Shown: positions 1 to 6,781, numbered from the stretch's first letter. The stretch is DNA of 8,024 nt from Deltaproteobacteria bacterium (GCA_030618205.1 JAUXDR010000031.1:1-8024), one strand, 5' to 3'. Program-made: numbers and translations. Notes: generated by a model from the sequence alone, not told the origin.

Positions 1-98
1 CAGGGCACCGCATCTGCTTTGTTGTCGGGCACTTGAAGTACAGGAAGTACGTCTGCGTACCCTCCGCCTCGCATCTGCAGCACCCTGTAAACGCTTAC
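1..98. repeat. Palindromic, probably interspersed repeat unit (may continue left of the window)
   Basis: This non-coding stretch is rich in small symmetries. The octamer GCATCTGC occurs at 10-17 and again at 71-78. A perfect hairpin GTACG-TCTG-CGTAC lies at 47-60. The ends CAGGG (1-5) and CCCTG (83-87) are inverted. It is followed by a 16-bp palindrome-like element, CTGTAAACGCTTACAG (85-100), and a related GTGAACGGTTAC at 137-148. No reading frame of note is present. From memory, such sequences recur between genes in deltaproteobacterial genomes, but I could not check this. The 71 bases up to the first gene contain no promoter I would defend. Confidence 0.45.
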
Positions 99-169
99 AG
101 TTCGGTGGGTTGCGGTAAAAAGGGCGTTGTAATCCCGTGAACGGTTACATTAATTTCAATGGAGTGACA

Positions 170-754
170 ATGGATGATAAAGGGACAAATTGGGAGAGGA
201 TAGCCCGTTTTCTTTTTGAAGGGTCAATGCTCAAACATACCTGGAGAACAGGCTATCCGTTTCTGGGTAAGGGCAGGGAATCAGTGGCTGCCCATACGTT
301 TGGTGTGATCCTAAGTGCCATGATGCTGGCAAGAGATGTCCCTGGAGTGGATATGGAAAGACTCTTGAAGCTGTGCCTGGTACATGATCTCCCCGAGGCC
401 AGGACAGGGGATGCCAACGCAGTACACAAGCGGTATGTGACTATAGATGAAAAATCAGCAATCACAGAAATGACTCAAGGACTTCCAGGCGGTGAAGAGA
501 TAGCGGATTTGCTGTCAGAGTTTAGGGATTGTAAGACAATAGAGTCAGTATTGGCCCATGACGCGGATCAGCTCGATATGTTACTTTCTCTTAAAGAACA
601 TTTGGACACTGGAAGCAGTGATGCAGCGCTTTGGATACCCTATGTCAAGGACAGGTTAAAAACGGAAGGGGCCAAGGCCCTTGCCGGTGCCATTTTGAAG
701 GAACATTGGGCGAGTTGGTGGATGAGGCAGTTGCTTGGAGACAATTTTAGATAA
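170..754 (+). CDS. HD-domain phosphohydrolase (YfbR/HDDC2-like), 194 aa
   Basis: This is a cytoplasmic metal-dependent HD-superfamily hydrolase. Its closest recognisable type is the YfbR/HDDC2 group, which includes 5'-deoxynucleotidases. With the chosen start, the metal-binding set is His42 (in VAAHTF), His72-Asp73 (in LVHDLPEA), Glu76, Asp81 and a late Asp133 in the HDADQLDM segment, so the full H...HD...D signature is intact. Length is normal for the group (about 190-200 aa). I chose ATG 170 because GGAG at 161-164 lies 5 nt upstream. A longer frame from GTG 137 would begin inside the upstream repeat element and adds 11 residues without a good ribosome site. Only 9 nt separate it from the next gene, so it probably heads an operon. 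Nucleotide substrate is a family inference and is not visible in the sequence. Confidence 0.85.
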   Translation: MDDKGTNWERIARFLFEGSMLKHTWRTGYPFLGKGRESVAAHTFGVILSAMMLARDVPGVDMERLLKLCLVHDLPEARTGDANAVHKRYVTIDEKSAITEMTQGLPGGEEIADLLSEFRDCKTIESVLAHDADQLDMLLSLKEHLDTGSSDAALWIPYVKDRLKTEGAKALAGAILKEHWASWWMRQLLGDNFR

Positions 755-763
755 GGAGACAGT

Positions 764-1918
764 ATGATGAACAGGATCAGAAATATAACGGTTTTTGTTT
801 TATTCGCATTTTTTGTATCTTTTCTTGCAGCCGGATCAGCCTTGGCGGATTCTCAGGAACGCACAAAGGAATTTACTCTGTTTTATACTGGGAATACCCT
901 GGGTTATCTTGATCCGTGTTTTGGTTGAGGGGGAAAGGAGATCGGGGGAATCGCCCGGCGGGTCCGGTGGGTCCGTGATAATGTTCAGAGCCGTGACAAC
1001 TTCCTTTTTTTAGACGCTGGTAATTTTCTTTTCAGAAATGAAGCAGCACCTTCAGAAGCGGCAATTGCCAATGCCAGGCTTCTCTTGGATTTCTACAGTG
1101 ATATGGGTTACACGGCCCTTTGTATAGGCAGGAGAGATCTTGCAGGCTCAACCATGTCTCTGGTGGAAGAGACCATGAAAAGGGGTTTGAGGCCCTTGTC
1201 TTCAAACCTGCGCTACAAGGGTGAGGCCGTATTTGAGCCCTATGGGATATTTGAGGTTAATAGTACGAAAGTAGGCGTCCTTGCCGTTACGTCTCCTAAG
1301 TTGAGCCAGCGGACCAAGGCAGACGGTGTGGAGGTGCTCGATCCTTCAGCCCGGCTTAAATCCCTGATCCCGGAGCTTAAGAACAGGGTCGATGTAATAG
1401 TGTTGTTGTCAAACCTCGGTGAGTTTGAGGACAGGAAGCTGGCAAGCACTGTTGATGGTATAGACGTTATTATCGGAAGCGGTTCCGGTGGACAGCGTTA
1501 TCAGCCATTGAAAGTGGGAAAGGCCTATCTTTTAAGGGGTAATATAAAGGGCAAGTCAGTAGGAAAAGTTAGGGTGAAACTCAATTCCGAGGGAGGCATA
1601 CAGGGGCTGAATAATGAGCTGCATCATCTACAGGCAAGACTTCCTGTGGATGAAGCTGCAATAAGGGAAATAAAAGAGTTAAAACAGAAATACTCTGGCC
1701 ACAAGGCCGTTGTTACCAAGCCTAGTTCTGCCAAAAATTCCTTCCTGGAAGCCATTGAAGAAGCAAAAAAGAGGAAGGGGCAGGAGGGCCAGACGAATGC
1801 AACAATATCAAATCCGTTCACAGAACTCTTGAAAAAAAGGAGTAAGACCCTGGGCGATCCTTCCAAGTCTAATCCCTTCTCCCAAAAACCTGCTTCTGAG
1901 GTGAGTGAGCCTGAATGA
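764..1918 (+). CDS. Exported UshA-like protein with in-frame TGA: putative selenoprotein (CxxU), 384 aa
   Basis: Reading from ATG 764 (GGAG at 755-758), one frame runs to TGA 1916-1918 and is interrupted only by TGA 926-928, codon 55. Read through as selenocysteine, it gives a signal peptide (basic n-region, hydrophobic residues about 9-22, likely cleavage after ALA28), then YTGNTLGYLDPCFGUGG, KEIGGIARR, LDAGN (residues 83-87) and an IGRRDLAGS segment. The fold is that of the N-terminal metallophosphatase domain of UshA/5'-nucleotidases (about residues 37-260), followed by a charged, low-complexity tail. The usual ligands look degenerate: DxH, GNHE and GGH appear as GNT, GRRD and GSG, so it is probably not an ordinary nucleotidase. 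Cys52 and Sec55 form a CxxU motif near the mature N-terminus. From memory, relatives in similar bacteria have a Cys-containing PCGC-like segment here. The alternative is a nonsense-mutated pseudogene, but the conserved-looking sequence on both sides of the TGA and the stem-loop behind it argue against that. It sits between an HD hydrolase and an Fe-S protein gene. Confidence 0.72.
926..965 (+). promoter_or_regulatory. Candidate bacterial SECIS element behind UGA codon 55
   Basis: Directly after TGA 926-928, the transcript can fold with CGGG (943-946) pairing to CCCG (954-957), extended by a U942-G958 wobble. The 7-nt apical loop, GGAAUCG (947-953), begins with G. A short lower helix, GGA 937-939 with UCC 963-965, is possible across an internal loop. 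The loop starts 18 nt after the UGA, inside the 16-37 nt range usually given for bacterial SECIS elements, which also require a G at the start of the loop. A competing fold is GCCC (953-956) with GGGU (960-963) around a GGC loop, about 28 nt away. The region is GC-rich and no folding energies were computed. Confidence 0.5.
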
Positions 1919-3251
1919 TCTCCGGAAAACTGAAGGCCGGTTATCTGGTGACAGAAATGATGCCGGAACCAGATGCGTCAGGTGCGGTGCATGCCTCTCA
2001 GTGTGCCCGGTATATGACGTAACCAGACATGAGCGCTTTTCCCCCAGGGGAAAATACAGACTTATTATGGAAATTATCGGCAAAGGCCCAAATTCCGCTC
2101 CGGAAGGCCAAGGTCCTGGAAAGAATGTGCTTCCGTTCAAGGTGCTTGAGACCTTAAAAGATTGTCTTCAGTGCGGAGCCTGTGGTTACATATGTCCTGC
2201 CGGGGTGGAGTTAAATGCCCTGGTCAGAAGTGCCAGGGGAGCAAGCTACGACGCCAAAGGGCTTTCCACTCCCTGGTGGCTATGGGATATCCTCAAGAGT
2301 CGCAGGCTGACTCCCTTGCTGGCAAAGCTCTTTGCCGGCATCCCCGGTACAAGCGGCCTTATCTGGCGTCTGCTTGGTCTTACAGGCCGGACCTCACAGG
2401 ATAAAAAGCCTCCACATTTTGAAATGCCTTCTCTTGCGCAAAGGCCGGCCCTTTCCCGAAGGCATTTCAGGTTGCTTGATCCGAGTTGCGGGGTTGATTC
2501 CAGGCCAGGACCCAGAATAGCTCTTTTTCTGGGATGCGTTCAGAACTACCTCTATCCGGAGGTGGCTGAGGCCATGATCCGGTGTTTAGGGGGCAAGGTG
2601 CTGGTACCTTTGGGACAGGTGTGCTGCGGTATGCCTGCATGGTCAGCAGGTGCGCAGGAAACCGCGAAAGAACTCGTGCTTCAAAATCTTAAGGCCTTTG
2701 AAAAGGCGAGGGCGGATTTCATTGTTACCGGATGTGCTGCCTGTGCCTCCATGATTAAAGAATGGCCAAAATTGTTCAGTGAAAAAGATCCAAAAAAAGA
2801 AATTGCCGGCAATTTGGCAGATAAGGTCATGGAGTTTAGCCGGCTTGTGGTTGAGCTAAAGGTATTACCTCTCAGAGAGTCAAGGGACAGGTCGGTCACG
2901 GTGACGTATCATGCTCCATGTCATCAACGATTCGATCTGGGCGGTGTGGGGGAAAGCGAAGACCTGCTGGACAGGATGTTCTCAGATGACTTCAGGCCAA
3001 TGTCTCATGAATGCTGTGGACAGGGGGGGCTTTTTAGTATTGGAAATCCTGAGCTTGCCTGGCAGATTTTCGAGAAGAGGCTTTCTGCATGGGACAGGAC
3101 AGGCGCATCCACTGTAGTTACCACATGCTCAGGATGTCTGCTGCAGTGGAGGGCAGGGACTGCTCATCAAACCGGTGGTCCCAGGGTGTTACACCTGGCG
3201 GAACTTATTGATGGTTTGGGTGAAAATGCCCAATCTGCGACGCACAAATAA
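1905..3251 (+). CDS. GlcF/LutA/HdrD-type (Fe-S)-binding protein with two CCG domains, 448 aa
   Basis: This is a soluble electron-transfer subunit of the glycolate oxidase iron-sulfur (GlcF) kind. Two 4Fe-4S ferredoxin motifs are complete: Cys24-x2-Cys27-x2-Cys30-x3-Cys34-Pro and Cys87-x2-Cys90-x2-Cys93-x3-Cys97-Pro. Two CCG (DUF224) domains follow. The first uses Cys211, Cys240-Cys241-Gly and Cys277/Cys280. The second uses Cys339, Cys370-Cys371-Gly and Cys408/Cys411. Such domains bind a 4Fe-4S or noncubane cluster in HdrB-type proteins. Length is somewhat above E. coli GlcF (about 407 aa). GTG 1905 is the first possible start because TGA lies directly upstream in frame; GAGGTGA abuts it, so the ribosome site is poorly spaced. 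It overlaps the end of the selenoprotein gene by 14 bp, suggesting translational coupling. No GlcD-type flavoprotein is in the window, so the donor (glycolate, lactate or another) is unknown. Confidence 0.88.
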   Translation: MSLNDLRKTEGRLSGDRNDAGTRCVRCGACLSVCPVYDVTRHERFSPRGKYRLIMEIIGKGPNSAPEGQGPGKNVLPFKVLETLKDCLQCGACGYICPAGVELNALVRSARGASYDAKGLSTPWWLWDILKSRRLTPLLAKLFAGIPGTSGLIWRLLGLTGRTSQDKKPPHFEMPSLAQRPALSRRHFRLLDPSCGVDSRPGPRIALFLGCVQNYLYPEVAEAMIRCLGGKVLVPLGQVCCGMPAWSAGAQETAKELVLQNLKAFEKARADFIVTGCAACASMIKEWPKLFSEKDPKKEIAGNLADKVMEFSRLVVELKVLPLRESRDRSVTVTYHAPCHQRFDLGGVGESEDLLDRMFSDDFRPMSHECCGQGGLFSIGNPELAWQIFEKRLSAWDRTGASTVVTTCSGCLLQWRAGTAHQTGGPRVLHLAELIDGLGENAQSATHK

Positions 3252-3253
3252 AT

Positions 3254-3340
3254 GTTGAATGTTAAATGTTGAATTAAGGTAAAAATATGTGTCTTTTAAA
3301 TCTTCTTCCTTAATTCAACATTCAAAATTCACCATTCAGC
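3254..3340. repeat. Heptad-repeat inverted element, copy 1 (NNTGAAT / ATTCANN type)
   Basis: This AT-rich element fills the gap between the Fe-S gene and rlmE. The left arm is a run of 7-bp units, GTTGAAT-GTTAAAT-GTTGAAT (3254-3274). The right arm is the same in reverse, ATTCAAC-ATTCAAA-ATTCACC-ATTCAGC (3313-3340). The inner 15 bp (3265-3279 with 3308-3322) pair perfectly across a 28-nt loop containing TGTCTTTTAAATCTT (3290-3304). The hairpin begins 2 nt after the stop codon and could slow transcription or protect the mRNA end, but it lacks a GC-rich stem with a T-run. A relative lies at 7927-8013 in the opposite orientation. Confidence 0.8.
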
Positions 3341-3368
3341 ATTGTCTATAGTAGGTGATGGCTCATAG

Positions 3369-3959
3369 GTGAAAAAAGTCCAGGATCATTATTTTAAAAA
3401 GGCCAAGAAGCAGGGTTTTCCGGCCCGTTCGGTCTATAAGCTGGAAGAGGCCCAAAAGAAATACCGGTTTCTGAAGCCAGGTCAGACCGTCCTGGACCTT
3501 GGAGCATATCCAGGTTCCTGGTCAAAGTATGCAGCCGGAGTGGCAGGGCCGAAGGGCCTGGTTGTGGCAGTTGATATCCAAAAATTTGGTGTAATGGCAG
3601 ATAATGTCTGCCTATTGCAGAGAGATGTCTATGATCTCAAGGCCTCAAAGCTTAGAGAGATTTCCACTTATTTCGACGTTGTGCTTAGCGATATGGCCCC
3701 CAAGACTACCGGCCGCAAGGACGTGGATCACTTCAGGTCTGTAGCTCTTGCAGAGCGAGCTTTAGTTTTGGCCAAAGAGTTGCTGAAACCAGGTGGCACC
3801 TTTTTTTGCAAGGTTTTCCAGGGGGAGGATCTCCCTTCTTTCCGGGACAAATGCAGAGAGAGTTTCAGGTCAGTTCGTGTGGTCAAGCCAAAGAGTTCCA
3901 GGCCGGAGAGTGTGGAGATGTTTTTACTGTGTATAGATAGAAAACAGCACACCGGATGA
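3369..3959 (+). CDS. rlmE: 23S rRNA (uridine-2'-O)-methyltransferase RlmE (FtsJ/RrmJ), 196 aa
   Basis: The enzyme uses S-adenosylmethionine to 2'-O-methylate U2552 (E. coli numbering) in the ribosomal A-loop during late 50S assembly. The SAM-binding motif DLGAYPGSWSKY is at residues 43-54. The K-D-K-E catalytic set is present: Lys24 (RSVYKL), Asp108 (SDMAP), Lys148 (CKVFQGE) and Glu183 (SVEMFLL). Length is close to the 209 aa of E. coli, with a slightly shorter N-terminus. GTG 3369 is the only sensible start because TAG precedes it directly in frame. The ribosome site AGGTGA (3353-3358) is about 10 nt upstream. purC follows in the same direction after 60 nt. The TRM7-like tRNA methyltransferases are related, but the size and the VFQGE motif favour RlmE. 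Confidence 0.93.
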   Translation: MKKVQDHYFKKAKKQGFPARSVYKLEEAQKKYRFLKPGQTVLDLGAYPGSWSKYAAGVAGPKGLVVAVDIQKFGVMADNVCLLQRDVYDLKASKLREISTYFDVVLSDMAPKTTGRKDVDHFRSVALAERALVLAKELLKPGGTFFCKVFQGEDLPSFRDKCRESFRSVRVVKPKSSRPESVEMFLLCIDRKQHTG

Positions 3960-4019
3960 TTGCCACACTTCTATTTATTGGCTAGTCTGGTTTATATACT
4001 GTTAACTGGAGATAAATCA

Positions 4020-4898
4020 ATGTCCCTATTCAAAACGGATTTCCCCGGCCTTAATCTGTTGCACAGGGGAAAGGTGAGAGACATTTACAAAGTGGGGGGG
4101 TACTTACTGATTGTAGCAACGGATCGTCTCTCTGCCTTTGATGTTGTTCTTCCCACGCCCATACCGGGAAAGGGTAGCATCCTCACTCAGATGTCGCTGT
4201 TCTGGTTTGAGGAATTAAAAGACCTGGTGCCGAATCATCTGGTTCAGGCAGATGTAACTCAGTTTCCGGAAGACTTGAAACCATTTTCAAAGTCCCTTGA
4301 GGGCCGCAGCATGTTGGTCAAAGAGGCAAAGCCCTTGCCTGTTGAGTGTATAGTCAGGGGATATATTGCAGGCTCCGGCTGGAAAGACTATCTCCGGACA
4401 GGTTCTGTATGTGGTATCAAGCTACCTGAAGGGATGCTTGAGTCGCAGCAGCTTCCGGATGCCATCTTTACGCCTTCCACCAAGGCTGATGTTGGTTCTC
4501 ACGACGAAAACATAAGCTTTGAAGAGGTCCGGAAGCTGCTTGGCAAAGATGTTGCCGAAAAGGCCAGGGATATCAGCATCAGGCTTTACAAAACAGCTGC
4601 AGATTATGCGAGAGAAAGAGGAGTGATCATTGCTGATACAAAGTTTGAGCTCGGCATATCCGGCGGAGAGCTTATACTGATTGACGAGGTCTTGACCCCT
4701 GATTCATCCAGGTTCTGGCCTGCTGAGGACTATAGCCCGGGCAGGTCACAGCCGAGTTTTGACAAGCAGTTTGTGAGAGACTACCTGGAGTCCATTTCAT
4801 GGGATAAAAAGCCACCAGGACCTGATCTCCCTGCAGATATCGCAGAAAAGACCCGCCAGCGATATCTGGAGGCCTTGCGGCGTCTTACTGAAAATTAA
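4020..4898 (+). CDS. purC: SAICAR synthetase (phosphoribosylaminoimidazole-succinocarboxamide synthase), 292 aa
   Basis: This de novo purine enzyme joins CAIR and aspartate with ATP to form SAICAR. Family segments appear in order: GKVRDIY (17-23), ATDRLSAFD (33-41), [13 protein letters not shown] (109-121), the FTPSTKA/HDENIS block (150-166), ADTKFELG (205-212) and [12 protein letters not shown] (222-233). The length and the [13 protein letters not shown] segment place it with the longer, yeast ADE1-like form rather than the 237-aa E. coli type. ATG 4020 has GGAG (4008-4011) 8 nt upstream. An upstream ATT-, CTG- or TTG-type extension to 3960 encodes a hydrophobic stretch with no family match and was discarded. 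The gene lies 60 nt behind rlmE and is probably cotranscribed; no other pur gene is in view. Confidence 0.96.
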   Translation: MSLFKTDFPGLNLLHRGKVRDIYKVGGYLLIVATDRLSAFDVVLPTPIPGKGSILTQMSLFWFEELKDLVPNHLVQADVTQFPEDLKPFSKSLEGRSMLVKEAKPLPVECIVRGYIAGSGWKDYLRTGSVCGIKLPEGMLESQQLPDAIFTPSTKADVGSHDENISFEEVRKLLGKDVAEKARDISIRLYKTAADYARERGVIIADTKFELGISGGELILIDEVLTPDSSRFWPAEDYSPGRSQPSFDKQFVRDYLESISWDKKPPGPDLPADIAEKTRQRYLEALRRLTEN

Positions 4899-4902
4899 AT
4901 GG

Positions 4903-5047
4903 GCGATTAGCGATTAGCGGTTAGCTATTAGTTTAATGATTACAGGATGTTTTGCTATTACAAACTTTTACTCGTTGAGTATTATTTCTAATTAACGTAA
5001 TGCCTTGATTTTTCCAAGCTAACTGCTAATGGCTAACAGCTAATCGC
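4903..5047. repeat. Heptad-repeat inverted element (GCNRTTA type)
   Basis: Both ends of the purC-thermonuclease gap are four tandem 7-bp units in opposite orientation. Left: GCGATTA-GCGATTA, then GCGGTTA-GCTATTA (4903-4930). Right: TAACTGC-TAATGGC, then TAACAGC-TAATCGC (5020-5047). They enclose an 89-nt AT-rich centre with no reading frame. The arms would form an imperfect 28-bp stem. The central segment contains TTACAA (4958-4963) and TATTAT (4980-4985) 16 nt apart, a weak promoter-like pair that could serve the downstream gene. The design matches the 3254-3340 and 7927-8013 elements, but the heptad sequence is unrelated. Confidence 0.8.
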
Positions 5048-5078
5048 TCAACTTAGGTGAAACCTAGGAGATTTTAAC

Positions 5079-5720
5079 ATGGGAATAAGGGCCGGATTGT
5101 CCGTAATGACAGTTGTTCTGGTGAGCATCTGGCTTCTTGTCCCCATTGGGTTATCCTTTGCAGAGAAAAGCGCTTTTGTACGCTACATCATTGATGGCGA
5201 CACAATAGTTCTCAAAAAAGGAACAAAGGTACGCTATAGGGGGATTAATTCTCCGGAGATACCTCATGAGGACACACCCGGAGAGCCTTTGGGATGGGCA
5301 GCCACCAAACGTAACAGGCAACTGGTCCAGGGCAGGCCGGTCAGGCTGGTCCAGGATGATGAAAAGAGGGATCGCTTCGGCCGGCTGCTGGCCTATGTAT
5401 TTCTCCCTGATGGTCGAATGGTCAATGAAATACTTGTCCGCGAGGGCATGGCCTTTGTGTGTTTTTCTAAGAAAGGATCGCCTTTCAGCAAGAGACTGCT
5501 TGCTGCACAGAGAGAGGCCATAGACGCCGGGCGTGGTATATGGTCAATTCCGCCGGTCAAGCCTGAACCTTATTATGTGGGCAATCGCCAATCCCTCCGC
5601 TTTCATAGGCCCTCATGTCCTTATGGGAAAAAGATGAGTAGATCAAACCGGGTAATTTTTAAATCACGATCCGATGCCTGCAAGGAGGGTTTTTGCCGAT
5701 GCAAGAAGTGTCTGCCCTGA
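5079..5720 (+). CDS. Exported thermonuclease (SNase-like) with C-terminal Ada-type zinc module, 213 aa
   Basis: This is a calcium-dependent nuclease of the staphylococcal nuclease (OB-fold) family. A signal peptide is visible: Arg4, a hydrophobic core at about 8-26 and likely cleavage after SFA28, so it acts in the periplasm or outside. Active-site equivalents are Asp39/Asp41 (IDGDTI), Arg52, Glu60 (NSPEI) and Arg102 (DRFGRLLAYV); the usual Asp40 is Asn57. Residues about 165-213 form a second small module, YVGNRQSLRFHRPSC...CRCKKCLP. Its His176, Cys180, Cys208 and Cys211 resemble the Ada metal-binding fold often found behind bacterial thermonuclease domains. ATG 5079 has AGGAG (5066-5070) 8 nt upstream. 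The 3' end of the gene carries the ribosome site of the next gene. Confidence 0.92.
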   Translation: MGIRAGLSVMTVVLVSIWLLVPIGLSFAEKSAFVRYIIDGDTIVLKKGTKVRYRGINSPEIPHEDTPGEPLGWAATKRNRQLVQGRPVRLVQDDEKRDRFGRLLAYVFLPDGRMVNEILVREGMAFVCFSKKGSPFSKRLLAAQREAIDAGRGIWSIPPVKPEPYYVGNRQSLRFHRPSCPYGKKMSRSNRVIFKSRSDACKEGFCRCKKCLP

Positions 5721-6769
5721 AAATGGCTACGACGATAGTAATTAGAGATCCCGGATACCTTGAACATGACCAGGGCCCTGGTCATCCGGAATCACCTGAT
5801 CGTCTGAGGGTTATTTATGAGCGTTTAGACCGGGAAGATGTAAAAGGCCGGTTCAAGACCATTGTCCCAAGATCAGCCGGCCGGGATGAGCTTTTATGGA
5901 ATCACACAGGTGATTACATAGATAAGATAGCCAAGACCGCCGGCAAAGATTTTTACCGGCTGGATCCGGATACAGCTACAAGCGCAGGCTCGTGGGAAGC
6001 GGCTTGCCTGGCTGTTGGAGGAGTTTTTGCCGCCATGGATGAAATAGCCGGGCCTGATGCGCAAAATGGATTTGCCTTGTTACGTCCTCCGGGACACCAT
6101 GCAGAAAAAGATCGTGCCATGGGCTTTTGCATTTTTAATAATGTGGCCCTTGGCGCTCATTATGCGAAACAGGTCCTTGGTTGCGAACGGGTCTTGATCG
6201 TAGACTGGGATCTTCATCACGGGAACGGTACCCAGCACAGCTTTTATAATGATTCCGGCGTATTATACTTTTCTACCCATCAGTATCCCTATTATCCGGG
6301 AAGCGGCAGTGTAGATCAAATGGGCAAAGGCGATGGAAAGGGCTTTACTGTAAATGTGCCTTTGAGCCCTGGTGCCGGAGATGAGGACTTTGCTGCCATT
6401 TTCAATCGCCTGCTCGTGCCAATAGGGAAATCCTTTTCTCCAGACTTCATACTCGTTTCAGCCGGGTTTGATACTTACCTGGATGATCCCCTGGGAGGCA
6501 TGGAAGTCACTGTAAATGGCTTTGCCTATATGGCAAGGGTTTTGCTCAATCTTGCAGAGTCGTGCTGTAATGGCCGGATACTATTCTGCCTTGAAGGAGG
6601 TTATAACTTTACAGGACTTAGAGATGGCGTGCTTGCGGTTTTAGATGAATGTAAGGGCAAGAGCGTTCTGGACAGTGATACTGTCTCCAGGCTGGATAAT
6701 TCCGGGCCCGGACCCCAAGTAATAGAACATGTAATGGATATCCATAAGGATTATTGGTCTTTTGTATGA
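5699..6769 (+). CDS. Histone deacetylase family protein (AcuC/class II HDAC-like deacetylase), 356 aa
   Basis: This is a zinc-dependent amidohydrolase of the arginase/deacetylase fold. Bacterial members deacetylate acetyl-lysine proteins, acetylpolyamines or other acetyl-amides. Conserved parts appear in order: GPGHPESPDRL, LLRPPGHHA with the charge-relay pair His133-His134, GFCIFNN, VDWDLHHGNGT with zinc ligands Asp171 and His173, SAGFDTYLDDPLGG with Asp258, and LEGGY with the catalytic Tyr302. All essential residues are intact. I placed the start at ATG 5699 because AAGGAGG (5682-5688) lies about 10 nt upstream. TTG 5693 is too close to that site, and ATG 5723 has none. The first 22 bp overlap the thermonuclease gene, so the two are coupled in one operon. 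The true substrate cannot be told from the sequence. Confidence 0.94.
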   Translation: MQEVSALKMATTIVIRDPGYLEHDQGPGHPESPDRLRVIYERLDREDVKGRFKTIVPRSAGRDELLWNHTGDYIDKIAKTAGKDFYRLDPDTATSAGSWEAACLAVGGVFAAMDEIAGPDAQNGFALLRPPGHHAEKDRAMGFCIFNNVALGAHYAKQVLGCERVLIVDWDLHHGNGTQHSFYNDSGVLYFSTHQYPYYPGSGSVDQMGKGDGKGFTVNVPLSPGAGDEDFAAIFNRLLVPIGKSFSPDFILVSAGFDTYLDDPLGGMEVTVNGFAYMARVLLNLAESCCNGRILFCLEGGYNFTGLRDGVLAVLDECKGKSVLDSDTVSRLDNSGPGPQVIEHVMDIHKDYWSFV

Positions 6770-6781
6770 CTAAAAACTCAA

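Noticed and set aside
137..169. GTG 137 as start of the HD-domain protein
   Set aside because: It falls in the GTGAACGGTTAC repeat motif and lacks a ribosome site, whereas ATG 170 has GGAG at 5 nt.
253..465. Reverse-strand frames inside the HD gene and other antisense or shifted frames across the window
   Set aside because: They lie wholly within strongly supported genes, have no ribosome sites and encode no domain; they are shadow frames.
1085..1918. A separate gene beginning at an internal TTG (277 aa)
   Set aside because: It is the C-terminal part of the 764-1918 frame. It starts inside the conserved domain, has no ribosome site and lacks the signal peptide found in frame upstream of the TGA.
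3254..3340. CRISPR array
   Set aside because: The units are contiguous 7-bp repeats in inverted arms, with no 20-40 bp repeats separated by unique spacers and no cas genes.
3978..4000. Promoter for purC (TTGGCT with TATACT)
   Set aside because: The boxes are only 11 nt apart, and no better -35 box exists at 16-18 nt. Cotranscription with rlmE is simpler.
3960..4019. N-terminal extension of PurC or a small hydrophobic leader
   Set aside because: It has no match to the family and no ribosome site at 3960, and ATG 4020 has a good GGAG.
4958..4985. Promoter for the thermonuclease gene (TTACAA-16-TATTAT)
   Set aside because: The -35 box is poor and lies in AT-rich repeat DNA where such pairs are expected by chance. 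It is mentioned only inside the repeat entry.
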